A stretch of 64,000 bases of DNA from Atriophallophorus winterbourni (lineage: Eukaryota > Platyhelminthes > Trematoda > Plagiorchiida > Microphallidae), in NCBI GenBank assembly GCA_013407085.1, contig JACCGJ010001410.1, positions 1-64,000 on the forward strand, written 5' to 3'. Positions 25,394 to 36,857 of the stretch are shown one piece after another. Made by a program: the position numbers and the translations under genes. The notes beneath the pieces were generated by a model. The model was not told where the DNA came from. It searched no databases and worked only from the letters and a program-made list of their open reading frames with translations. Position 1 is the stretch's first letter. Each line of letters starts with the position of its first letter.

Positions 25394-25784
25394 AGACTCA
25401 CAGATTTCGTTTGACAACAGTGACCAACTCCTCACCATGGCCATGTCAAACATGGCGATCGCTTTTGCAGAGATTTCATCAGTTAGGGTTCACCTCTCGA
25501 AACGTTGCTCCATCAAACGCTGTCAATGCCATTGTACGATTCACTCATATGTTGCAACCAACTGTCAATGTGACCAGTACTATGAAATATCGCAAAATGA
25601 CGTTTTAAACTCCACCCATGATAGACGTAAACACCAAAAATGCTTTGTTCACTCACTCGTTGGACGGCAGCTTCATTGTGAGTACTCCAAATGGTCAGAA
25701 CTCCATCAAACGGTCATGTGGTATGTGATGGTGAACCATGACATGCTCTCATCGAATCGTCAACCGAAATTGAAGAACAATTTT
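25394..25784 (-). pseudogene. Kinase DFG-APE and C-terminal exon relics, minus, unit 3
   Basis: Counterpart of 9850-10240, closest to unit 1 in keeping the long plus-strand shadow frame. Confidence 0.55.
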
Positions 25785-26905
25785 AAAGTTCATATGAACT
25801 ACAGCATCGAAGGAAACACAATGCAAACCGCTGGCCAATTCAATGAAAATAATGAGTTATGGAGTCAAATTGAGCTGTGATCGCGAATCATATATCGATT
25901 AATCGTAGCAATGTTCACAAGAATAAATGATGATGTCGAATGGGCGCGAAATTATTATCGATTAATCAATTTTGCCATGAAGAATGTTTGTGAAATTTAA
26001 TGTCGCAAATCGGCAAGTCGAACTCGGAACAGTTATACTAACTAAATTTCGTCAAATAGATATTGTTTAACTGGGTGTTGATGTTTCGCAATATACGACG
26101 TAATAGATCATGTTCTATCACATAATATCCATGGTTAACTAATTGGTTTGGCATGTCTGATGGTTTTCTATAAAAGAGAATGATCATATTAAAGTTTTAT
26201 TTTTAAGCCATTCGGTGGATAAGACATGCACCGCCGACCTGTGCAATGAGATGTTACCTTGGGCTGATCCCATGTACGTAAACACTCATCATTTTTATAC
26301 TTGGACATCAAATGACCTGTTACCAAAGCGTTGTAAAAATTGTGTGGTGGACATATATCAAGGTCAACCGTAGAGTGCAGGCGCTGGTACGAAACTGAAT
26401 CCAAAAACCTCTTAGTTAAGTGTCGTTTTTAAACGATTAAGAAACGTGCATTCTTACAAGAGCATCAAATGTTCTATTGACAAGCACTTGAAACGTTTTG
26501 CGCGGTAGACATATATATTGGTTAAAAGTAAATGGAAGCTCATTGATACGTAACTGTATGCATTATCCTAACGTAGTTGTTGTTTGAAAAAGATTTGGAA
26601 ACGTGCTATCAAAGATTGTCGAAAATCGCGAAAAACATTTATTTCGTCGAAGCTTTCACACATACTAGACGGTGACATGTTTATTGTTGAAGTCAAAAGC
26701 TTACTCTGATACCTATATATAAGTGCCCGATGACGGCATACAGCCAGAAACCGGTAATGGTTCGTAAAGGATGGAAAACCCTAATCTCAAGCCTCAACTG
26801 CCTATTGAATATATCCAATCATATAAATGGCTTTAGAAAATTAACTTCAATGGACCCTACAGAGCTGGAGCCCTGTTATACAATTCAAACATATAAACAA
26901 CAAGC

Positions 26906-29262
26906 TTAGTAGCTCTCCGGTATATGCGATTCAGAAGTAAGGTTTCTTTTTGGAGCCATGGTGTTCACTCTTGTGCGGTATAGTCTTGAACCGCGTGTAT
27001 ATATGTGTTCATCATGATAGAAAAACACCCCGGGGAAAAACATCCAAATATCCGCCGTAATATGTCGTGCAGCCGAGACGCGCTTTTGTAAACCGCTTCG
27101 CATCGTGGACGATTTTTCAAACTACCGCAAATACAGACACCCAGGTCCTTTTCTTCTTCAGTGTACTCCAGATTTCTGTCGCCGAGCTTGTATTGGTAGG
27201 AAAAGCCAAGGTTACGAACGATCTGAATGATCTTCGAATTTCGCTTATTCAATGGCAGTTTTACAAAGCATTCAAATCGTTTTGCAGCAAAATACAATTA
27301 TCAGCATTGCTGATTCGCCTCCATACTTTTATATCGTCAGCCAAACAATATTATATTACTGTTATTTGTTATTGGTTTATTGTTCATATGGACTGGGAAC
27401 AGTATTGGTCCAAGCACTGAGCCTTATGAAACACCGCAAGTGGCATCGATTGTCTTCGATAATAGGCCGTCCACACGAACTCTGATTTGTCTGTTGCTGA
27501 GGTAATCACATGTGAATTCAAATAATCTTCCAACAATACCATGTTTCTTTAGCTTGTTCAACAGTGAATTATGATCAACGTTATCGAAATCTTTAGAAAT
27601 GTCCGGGTAACACGCATGATTACAGCCCTCCGCATCGACAATCCTCGTCCAATCGTCTAAGCTTGTCAGCAAATTTGTTCGACAAGAGCGATTTCTGCGA
27701 AATCCATGTTGAGCAACTGCCAAACGTTGGTTCGTTTCCACATGTCGCATTATTTCTGAGGTTTTTATTCGCTCAAAGAATTTTGATACCGAAGACAGCA
27801 ATGTAACCGGCCTGTAATTTTTAACTTCAGAACGGCAACCACATTTGTAAATGCGTATTATTCGTCCCAGTTTCCAGTCTGTTGGTACCACGCCAGCTTG
27901 GAGCAAATGATCAAACATGCAGGATATGGTTCAGATAGCTCTGAACGACAGGTTTTCAGCAGCTTCGGAGTTATCTCGTCTGGTCCTGGAGATATTCTTT
28001 CGTTTAAGTTTCGTTAGTACTGAGCTACAACCAGCGAAGTAATCCATACCTCACTCAAGGTCAGTAGGTCAAGTCGAATGATTCGTTCCTGATTAGGCTC
28101 CGTGGATTTCGTCGCAAAACCCCGGCATAAAAGTCTGCTAACAGGGCAGCGGTTGAATAATGTATTTTGTGAAGTCGGACGAAGTTTTTAGGGCAAAGAC
28201 TCCTGGTTTGATATTCGTTCTATTGTTTACGATTCTATATAAGTTCTTCGGATTCTGGTGCATCTGAGAAATTAATTGTGATTGGAAAGATTGTTTATCA
28301 TCTCGAATAAAGCTGATAACTTTGTTTCGCAGTCGTGTAAATTGTGCCAAAGAATCAACTGTGTTGGTAGCCTTGTGAAACTCCCATATCATTGCCCTTT
28401 GTTTCATCCACTTTTTAGTCCTGCGTCGTAGTAAAAATTTATTATGTTGAGACGTTTTCTTTAAAGCAAACATTGAATGTTTCGCCAATATAGTTTTCAT
28501 GTGCTGTATGAGGGAGCGCCAATGACTATCCAGTTGTGCGAAACTGTTGCTTCGTAACTTGGCACACAGAGCACGGTAGTTCACCCTTCTGACGCATTTC
28601 GTTCCGTCGCTGTTGCACCTAGCGCTACAAACGTACTAAATTCTAGGACAACGTGATCGCTTCGTCCGATTGGCGGTTTATAAACGATATTCTCTACAGC
28701 TCTCCAAGGTAGACAGCAGGTCTGATTCTATCATACGAGTAAATCCAAAAACGTGGTTATAAAGGGGTGCGTTATCCAAGACGGCTCAAAGTTCATATTC
28801 AAGTGTCTCTGATGAATGATCATCCCGGTTATAGAGCTGGAGAATGTTGAAATCCCCCATTATCAATATTTGAGTATTGTCACGCGTTGTTACATAGCGC
28901 AAAGCGTTAATCAGTTTAGGTCGAGAGTTGCTGTTGGAGAACGATAGATCACTCCAATAATGCAATGGTCTCCTGAAGTAAAAGTCAGAGCGCACCAAAG
29001 TGTCAGTTATATCAAGGGTCAGGTCTTTCATAACTTTACAGATAAACGATTGCTTGAATTAGAGTGCTGCTCCTCCGCCATCACCTAAACGGTCACGCCG
29101 GAATAGAAACATGCTGGGCAAAGAGAGTTCATTATCGGAAAATGAGGCATCGAACCACGTCTCTGTTATTGCAACTATGTCTGGTGCCGTTACATTACAA
29201 ATCTCGGACAATTCGATTAATTTGTTAAAAATGTGTATCATGCTGTTACACCAATGCTCAGA
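26906..29262 (-). mobile_element. CR1-like LINE, nearly full coding length, unit 3 and beyond
   Basis: The minus strand gives, from the right: endonuclease N-terminus (PDIVAITETWFD, about 29185-29150), endonuclease core (ILIMGDFN, about 28850) and endonuclease end (PIGRSDHVVLEF, about 28670). A basic linker follows (28584-28138), then RT (27918-27424) and the 3' region to 26906. The RT part lies inside array unit 3. The endonuclease and linker (28130-29262) are unique, which shows that the array unit was cut from within this LINE. Stops and frameshifts occur between the domains and in the FADD box, so it is not autonomous. Confidence 0.85.
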
Positions 29263-30340
29263 GCTTTCTGGGCAAGTTCACTGAACTGTATTCCCGTGCG
29301 ACCGTGGCGTCTTGGGATTTGATTGCAGTGACAGAAACCTGGTTGTGTAATTCTATACACGACTCTGAACTCAAAATCCCTCACATGGTGATTTACAGAA
29401 AAGATTTAGCAAAAAAGGTGTGATGGTATCAACCTCTACTTACGTGAAAGCATCAATTGTACTGTAATTTCTCCCCTGAACTAGATGTCCAAAATATATT
29501 GTTTTGGCCTATTTACTTGCATGATAAACGTAAGTGCCTCTTAGCATTAATTTATGGCCCCCTTCTTTATCATCTACCGCTGACACTGTTCTATCTAATG
29601 CAATACGTTTTGCGTTGAAGCTCACATACTCACATTCGCTCCTCCTCGGTGATTTTAATGTACCGACACTTGCAACACACATTACAGGTGACGATTCATT
29701 CAAAAACCTTCTTCAAGTAATAATGACTTGCACCCCACTTTACGATCATGTGCAACAACCACCGCGATTTCGATTAGAACAAACATGGACCTCATACTCA
29801 CAAGCGAAGAATCCATGATCGAAAAATCTGTATTTTATACAGCTCCACTCGGTTTGAAGGATCATATTGTCATGGCATTCGATTATATTTATCAATACGA
29901 GCCAGTAGGGAATATTCAACGAACATATACAACTGTTAACTATGACTTGCTTCGAGCTCTTATTACTGTCAAACGATGGGGTTTCTTTGAACTCACATCA
30001 GCTCAGGAAATATGGGAAACTTTTTTCAACCAAATCCGTATCATCATTGATTTGTCATAAAACCTGAAACTAATAAGCAACAAGCAGCATCCGAAAAAGC
30101 CTCTTAGTAGCAATATGCGGTAATGATCTGTAAACGTTACAAGTCCCGATATAAGTACTTGGTCGATCCGTAACGACTAATTTGGTGCAACTACATCTTA
30201 TTACGATATAAGTGTGTCTGTCTTATTCGAAATGATAGAAAACATTACCAAATCAATCTAGCGAAATATTTGTTATGAATCCCAAAGTATTTTACAACCA
30301 CGTGAAAAAACATCCAGTGTTAAAATGGGAATACCGCCAC
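29263..30340 (+). mobile_element. Second LINE endonuclease, plus strand, decayed
   Basis: The + strand shows WDLIAVTETWL (about 29314-29345), LIYGP (about 29548) and HSLLLGDFNVP (about 29630-29663). An open tail (29809-30060) contains a KDH motif in place of SDH at PLGLKDHIVM. Several frame changes separate them. It starts head to head with the minus LINE ending at 29262. RT is absent. Confidence 0.75.
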
Positions 30341-30436
30341 TGGATTCTCCTATTGGCATTGTTGTTGGCCACCTTCGGTGGTTGTCGACCACGGATGTAC
30401 ATCACAATCGCATGATTTTTCATGTTCAACAGATTT

Positions 30437-31109
30437 TCGAATGACTAAACAGTCCGATTCAGGAGGAACCATCTCTCCCGCAGCGCTTGCAACGACAGGC
30501 AGAACTTGGCCGATGGGCGTTAGTTGCACGCCGGCGGCGTGATCTGTCTTCAGCAGCCAAGAGCTGTATCTGCTCCTCCTCAGCTTGCAGACGACGCTTT
30601 ACACAATGTCTTCAATGTGAGCGGTCAAGAGCAAGTTCTTCCCAACTCGCGGCGTCAATGCCTAGAGCTTTCATATCTCTTTTGCAAACGTCTTTGTACC
30701 GCAAGTACGGTCTGACCAATGGTCGATTTCCTGATTGCAACTCACCATAGAGTAGATCTTTCGGAATACGACTATTTTCCTTTCTGTAGACGTGGCCAAG
30801 CCACCGCAGGCGGGGCTGTCGTAGTACGGTGAGCATGCTCTGTTAACCAGCTTTTGAAAGTACTTCAGCATTCGTCAGTTTGTCCATCGACGATATGTTC
30901 AAGATACGACGGATGCTTCGTAGATGGAAAACATACAGCTTCCGTTCGCGTCTTGCGTGGGTGGTCCAGGTTTCACTCCCGTACAGTAAAGCATTTAGTA
31001 CGCACGCGCTGTATACCATCATCTTTGTCTTTACAGTCAACTTGCGATTACCCCATACACATGTATAACAAGCTAATATATTACGGTGCTCACAATTCCA
31101 GCGTTGCAA
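30437..31109 (-). mobile_element. LINE C-terminal region (RTE/L1-like), minus
   Basis: From the right: LTVKTKMMVYSACVLNALLY with GSETWT, then LRWLGHVYRKENSRIPKDLL, RPYLRYKDVCKRDMKALGID, then a Cys/His terminus (CKRCGRDG...IGLFSHSK). These are the conserved post-RT blocks of many animal LINEs. Frame breaks are present at about 30840 and in the terminal finger. Only the C-terminal part remains. Confidence 0.8.
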
Positions 31110-31135
31110 GTCATGGAGAATTACAACATTAATTA

Positions 31136-31450
31136 AAATTTGTCGGCCGCAGCGCCGAGGGAGATTTCAATTCCATCGAGCATTTTTACCGCATGTGGTT
31201 CAGCCTTAGCGATTTCAACTGCCTCAGCATGCAGGCGTCTAATAAAAGGCTAAATGCTAGGTCGCAGTACATCAAGCTTGTCAAAATTCATAGTGTGGCC
31301 GGTGTCAAATAAATGTTCAGCTACTGCTGAATCCTTGATTGATTCCCGATATGCCATTTGATCCTGTTAACATTTCATGTGCGCTTCTTACACTCTGTAT
31401 GAATTTCCTTGGCAGTCTATCAAATGCACACACTGCAGCAACACTTACGC
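31136..31450 (-). mobile_element. Penelope-like element fragment, GIY-YIG endonuclease end
   Basis: The minus strand reads SAVAEHLFDTGHTMNFDKLD and, after one stop, AVEIAKAEPHAVKMLDGIEI. The AEH..DTGH box is the recognisable C-terminal part of GIY-YIG endonuclease domains of Penelope-like retroelements. Further upstream a weaker IDCQGN piece is seen. The fragment is broken by stops. Confidence 0.6.
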
Positions 31451-31846
31451 AAGATTTTATTGACAATTAGTAGAGGTGTCTAAATGTAACTTGTTATTAA
31501 GTTTCACCAAGATCGAACGAAGAGTGGCCCAACATTGCTCTACCCGATAACTTTTAAGTTTATTTGCATGATGGTGGTTACTTTATCTTTAAGCCTTTCT
31601 ACCTAAAAGATGATAACACTTGTTTCTTATTCTATCGGATGGAAGTGTCATGTCACATCTCTTTCGCATTGTTTGACTGTGGAGTCCTGACTGATATAAC
31701 CCAACCTTGGTGAAATAATATTTTGATTCGAACGACTTCGGCTATAATCAAAGCCGACTATAAGAAACGGCACTTAAAATGATATTTATCGAGTCATACC
31801 TATGTTATCCAGTTATAAATGTAATGAAATTTACCAAGTAAACCAG

Positions 31847-32014
31847 ATTATCGTACTCGATCAGCGCTGTAGCTGTAGTCTTTGTCAATGTGGGCCAAGT
31901 TACGATTTTTATCCAAATCATACACATCAGCTTCATCAACATTACAGCCAGCATCCACCCACTTTCATTGAGCTCCGAAATGAAAACAGATTTATAATCA
32001 AATATTTATCACCA
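31847..32014 (+). CDS. Candidate exon, unknown gene
   Basis: 56 codons in one open frame are bounded by AACCAG (acceptor, to 31846) and GTAAGT (donor from 32015), both in phase 0. The peptide is Cys- and His-rich (RCSCSLCQCGPSYDFY, HTHQLHQHYSQHPP). No similarity recognised. It may be chance, since neither neighbour exon was found. Confidence 0.3.
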
Positions 32015-32106
32015 GTAAGTTGTTTCAAGTCAAATTAGAATAATGAAAGCTGTGCAAAATCCATTCAATCAGAGGGTCAAAAAATTGCCACAGTCCGTCC
32101 AGCCGA

Positions 32107-34493
32107 TCAAGTAGAACTGTAAGTTGTTTCTACCGTGGAGGTAGATAATTCCTGTTCGGAGACTGGCATCGTAGATGGCCAAACAGTGTAAAAATTGGTA
32201 TTCAACGAATAATACTTGGACAGCGCCGCGATTGCTTCTTTGGCATATTTCTTTGTTATCGGGTTATAGAAAGCATAGTCCATCACATGACTCAAACGTT
32301 TCTCGTTCACAACAAGCTTTCCCAAGACACCTCGGCTCCAGTAGGTAAAGATGTAAGTGAGAAAACGAAGCCAAGGAGCACAAACTGTTCCGAAACCGTA
32401 CTGTAACCAGCAATCGAAATAGTTATCGAATAGTGTTTGGCATTGATTTTGTTGTAAAAAGTAAGCCATGGTTAAATAGTATTCGGACCGACTTTGTGGA
32501 TAATAATCTGCTGCGCGAAAAAGTGATTGAAATATGTCAAAAGTGACGTTGGATTTGCAAGTTCGAAGGAGCTGTTTCATGAGTTTGCTTTCGCAGGCTA
32601 CCGTGGCCAATGCAACGGAGGCCTCCAAACGGCACGACTCCTGCTCGCTAGCCAGTGTCCGAATTAGCTGATCCATCCAATGCCCCGGCTGTGATGCGGT
32701 CCGCTCCAATCTATTACGAAGTGGCTTGTTTTGCGAGGCGCAGGCTAAAATTGATATCAATTTGTACCGTATCATGTGACCAGATGAATGACGGTAGAGC
32801 AACAAGTCGGCTGCAAGTCGTTCCAAAGCCATATGTATTCGAAGAGGATTATGCTCCATTAACCAAACTTCGTCTGGAATGGTGTTGTCCATCAGTTTTT
32901 GGAAAAGTTCTAAAATAAATGGACTCTCTTTGTGCAAATCTCGAGACACGGCTTGCATAAAATTATGTGGTTTTGGCTCTAATCTAGGGAGGAGAAAAGT
33001 AAATGAATATTCTGATTGTTGATCCGAATCGTCTAGCTCCCGCATCGAACTGTGGAGAATGTGACTTGCAGTATCTTTCGAAGTTGTTCGCCTCAATCCG
33101 CTGACTGCGTCTGTTAGTGTGCTTACGGTTGTATGCTTGCTTCGAAATTTCACCGATGGAGTCGAAAACTCGGACCTACCTTCATCAATCAAAGTGGACT
33201 TCAAATCATCTGTTTCCATGGTGTGTAACGAAGGTAAATGTATCTCGCTCAGATGTTCCTCATTTCTCGGTCCTTGCTTAGGAAAAGTTCCCATCGATAA
33301 CTTCAGTGACGGAAGCAGATATCGATTTTCTTCCGGTACAGTTGTTCCAGGCTCTTCTTTGCTCGATGAAGTAGTTTTCAATTTATTATATTTGATCGAC
33401 AATAAATCTGAGTAGTTTCGATTGATGAGTTTTTTCACTATGGGATACTTTCTTACTATCCTCCTGCCCGTATTTAACAGGTCACCGCTAAAGCACTGAT
33501 CATTTTTATTCCCGTGCTGGTCTATATACATCGTCGTTAAGACATCTTGAATTTGAGGCTTGCATCTGATCTCGGGAGCTACAACCTTTATCCCTTCAGT
33601 GTACGACTCTCCTAGCAACAGGTTGGGATAAGGTTTAGAAGCTACGCTTGACTTCACATCTAACACTTGTGTATGTTCAAACCTTAATTGTTTGTATAAA
33701 GGTAACCGGAATTTAGGGAACTTATTTTCAGGCATTCTTGCATCTTCCGAGTGGGCACGACTACTCCGTCGGGCACTGTATAAGTCTGATCGAAAATTAA
33801 GATCGTTCACGGAATGTGAAAACCGAAATTTCGAATCGATTTTATTCAAATCCAAGCTCGTACTTGTGTGCAAGGAATCCGCATTTTCACTCATCTCCAA
33901 GGAATCAGGATCTAGTTGATATCTCGTAGATTCTGTCCCAAGAAATGACTTGCGTCGGACCGAAGAACGGGACAAGCGATAGCTGGGTCTAGAGAACAAG
34001 GATTCGACAAATTCCTCGATTTCTGTCACACTAACTTCACCTTGGGTTTTGAAAGAAACTTGATATTCCCCTTGCGTGGAATCCTCGCTAGGAGTTTCGT
34101 TCGTTTTTTCATATTTTCGCTCATCGGGTTCCGTTTGTTTCTGATAGGCGTCGAACGATTTAATGATGTTCAATGGGGTCAAATGAGCTCGGTTGATCAC
34201 GCCTTTGACATCGTTGATGTGGGCATACTTCGAGATACGTCGAATAGTTGGACTCGGGGACAGAGCGAATTGCTTCAGATCTGGACTCCGGAGGGTTAGA
34301 AGCTGTGGGTCTCTCGAGCTGATACTGAGACGCATGCCGTCTGATATCTTCATAGTGGCTCTCCGAACACCAAGTTGTAAACCGAAGTTGCAACACTCGA
34401 TCGCCATGCTCAAATCCTCGGATCGGACACGACCATCATAAACCGCATCGTAAAATTCGGCAACACTTGAGTATTTGCCCATGAACGGTTTTC
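32107..34493 (-). CDS. Unrecognised protein, large last exon with helical-repeat-like C-terminus
   Basis: A 2.39-kb open exon on the minus strand is preceded by the acceptor TTTGACAG and ends at TGA 32107-32109, giving about 795 residues. The first in-exon Met is at 34482 (MGKYSSVAEFYDAVYDG). The N-terminal two thirds are Ser/Arg-rich and low in structure. The last ~240 residues are strongly helical, with ARM/HEAT-like spacing of small and leucine residues (LEASVALATVACESKLMKQL, WLRFLTYIFTYW). No family could be named. It has no stops and no repeats, and unlike its neighbours it is not mobile-element sequence, so I take it as a real host gene. Confidence 0.75.
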
Positions 34494-35014
34494 CTGTCAA
34501 ACCGGAAAGTAAACAGAAAACATGTTACTTGAAAATTTGGAAAAAAGAAGCTGAGAAATCATTAGAGCATCGATATTTTACCCAAAATCGCAGCTTTTAC
34601 CTTATCTGACTAATTATGAATTTTCCATCAAAATGACTGTAATCTGATAATAAGCTTGCACACGTAAACACTTCACCCGTGCTCTGAATTACATCCGCCG
34701 ATCATCATAAGCTTGGAGTATTATAAACAGAAAAATGTTAATGTGGAGTAAAAACTTTCAATGCAAACTCTTTTAGGATCGGAATGAAATTTGTGTGCAA
34801 TCGGTTACGCAGTTTTGGGGTAACATTTCACTTCTGACACACTTCGCACAAATTTCTTTCTATTATGCATACACGATCGGTCCCCAAAATATTCCAATCA
34901 AGTTATATCTGATTGGCACCTTAATGAACAAGAAATCCCACGTATGTATGATTGAAACTCAGGTCTAAACTGGTCTGGTGTCTGACATACTCGGTGATAT
35001 GGGAACATTTACAC
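34494..35014 (-). other. Probable intron
   Basis: Non-coding. It is bounded by GTGTAA on the exon-1 side and TTTGACAG on the exon-2 side, and both junctions are phase 1. The donor is a weak match to consensus, so another donor or an extra exon is possible. Confidence 0.4.
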
Positions 35015-35675
35015 CACGACCCAGCGAAAAAGATGTGCTCGTCTGAGAAAGGTATTCGGCTTCCGCTTCGGCATTCAGAAAATTATCCGGGAAGTTTTGT
35101 GGAGCCCACATTCCCAGTTTGGAACTGACAAGGACTTCGATCCACCACTCTCCTTTCAACACTTTCCTCTGTGCGAGTCTACGGCTGCCAGAATTTTGAT
35201 GATTACTCGCACTTAGAGATACTGATTTACTCGATGTGTCGCCGCAATCCCACAGGATCTTGGTGTATGTGAGTTTATCTTTCGTTGAAGAACTTGCCAT
35301 TCTTCTGCTGGTCGTGTATCTCGATAGTTTGGAAACGGACGATACAGCTTGGCTACTGACATTTTCAGAAGCTTTTTTAGCAATTTTAACAGATTCAACG
35401 TTGCCGAGTGTTCGAGATTCCTGTTTATCACGATTAGACGCCCAAATTGAGGATCGTTCCTGGTTGGCTGTCATGTCATATAACTCTGTTGGTTCAGGAT
35501 TCATTCCGATAAATTTTAAAATATCCGGTGTTGCCACCCGTGCGTTCTCAACGGTCGGGAAAAAGCACGGATTTCGAACACGTTCGTATGTAGGCACGGC
35601 GCTGTTGTTCTGACATCTTGCCCCGTTTTCTCGATTAATTCTCCCATCAGGGCCTTTCTTCCGCACGACATGCAT
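35015..35675 (-). CDS. Probable first coding exon of the gene at 32107-34493
   Basis: An open frame on the minus strand starts at the first ATG (35675, MHVVRKKGPDGRINRENG). It runs through a Ser/Lys-rich stretch to EWWIEVLVSSKLGMWAPQNF and then TSTSFSLGR, where a GT donor (35014-35013) leaves phase 1, matching the acceptor at 34494. The length of 661 bp fits that phase. The open frame extends upstream of the ATG to about 35789 without a Met, so the start may be in an earlier exon. No family recognised. Confidence 0.5.
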
Positions 35676-35789
35676 GATATTGCAGGTCAAGTGTGAATTG
35701 GCCGTATTGATTAATATATTCGAACACAAAAGCCACGTGATTAATATGATATGACATCCAATTTTTATTACTTTGAGGCCACGTAGCAA

Positions 35790-36857
35790 CCAATCGAGAG
35801 TATGGACAGCTCAATAATCACAGTGAAAGAGTGATGGACAAATGATAAGTGAAACGCTTCTGAACAGTTCACCCCATTCAATCTAAATGACCACAAAACA
35901 ACTGCAAGGAATCCGTTAGTCGGTGACCGTTAGGAAAGAAAAGTTATCGTGATGCTCCTGGCAAGAACTCACGTATAACTTATTAGTTCATCGACGCTGG
36001 TGTTTTATTAACCTAATCGTTAGAAAACTCACCAAAAATGAAGAAATTTCATTTATAAAACATGTCGTACCTTGGAGAAAAACTAAAGTATTACAAATGG
36101 TATACTTGAATGCCACTGTTTGATAGGTTTCACACAACGAACTATACGATTTTCAAACACAGAATCACATAGTGATTCTTTGTCAACCGCTACAAATTAT
36201 AACAAATTGTTACTGATGTCGTTGCGAGTGTTGTATACAAATCCGTGCAGATTCATTATTTTCAGCAAGCTCAAATTGTATAGGCGGGAAGGGACTTGCA
36301 AAAATTTGCCCAAAATAATCTCTCGTACGATGTCCAAAACCATTCTCGGGCAAAAACGCTAGAGAATGTAGCGCCAAAATAACGAATGACAAGAATAGTA
36401 TACCAGAAAAAATTCATGATTTAGTTGCATTGCATTAGAACGGGTCGAGTGACAAAATCTTCGAAAACTGGCGCAGAATGATAGCGTCATCGAACGATAC
36501 GCAATGTCGGTCAAATGAGCCCGATGTTGTGAGGATTTGACGGGAACCGATTCACACGAGATCGATTGACAAACCAGATCAAAGCGACAATCTGGACAGA
36601 CAGGTTGTTGTGATAACCAGACCTATCTACAAAAATAGGCGTATTTTCCATTTTTGTCATGTGTGTAATACGCACTTTGACGATTTTGTGTTCTATTATG
36701 ATGTGGGAGTTGTGAATGAACGTAAACAGGGTGCGAATGGTCGATTTCAGGAATGAGTCGGAGCACAAATGGGTGCGAAACGCGAAGGCTACGTGGTTAA
36801 GGTGGCATCAGGTTAAAGATTCAAGATTTATGGCTGAAAAAGCAATTAACTTTACAA
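35790..36857. other. Intergenic, no gene recognised
   Basis: Short frames only, none with recognisable motifs. Ends at the N run. Confidence 0.5.

Larger units (their letters stand above)
5013..28129. repeat. Tandem array of three ~7.77-kb units
   Basis: Unit 1 is 5013-12586 (5' shortened by about 190 bp), unit 2 is 12587-20361, unit 3 is 20362-28129. The offsets are constant (about +7763 and +7780), and many stretches are identical; for example the 72-codon frame at 5527 recurs unchanged at 13290 and 21071. Differences are mostly single substitutions, so I judge identity at roughly 98-99% by eye. Each unit holds, left to right: a LINE/short-repeat scrap, minus-strand kinase exons, plus-strand kinase exons, a further minus-strand kinase block, a dispersed repeat, and the 3' half of a CR1-like LINE on the minus strand. 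The duplication is recent, or one locus has been over-represented in assembly. Confidence 0.93.

Noticed and set aside
5013..28129. CRISPR-like or satellite array
   Set aside because: The unit is 7.77 kb and built from pseudogene and LINE sequence. There are no short direct repeats with unique spacers, and the DNA is eukaryotic.
35675..35789. Signal peptide or membrane anchor at the start of the unknown gene
   Set aside because: The hydrophobic stretch (HIILITWLLCSNILI) lies upstream of the first ATG and has no Met of its own in frame, so it may not be translated.
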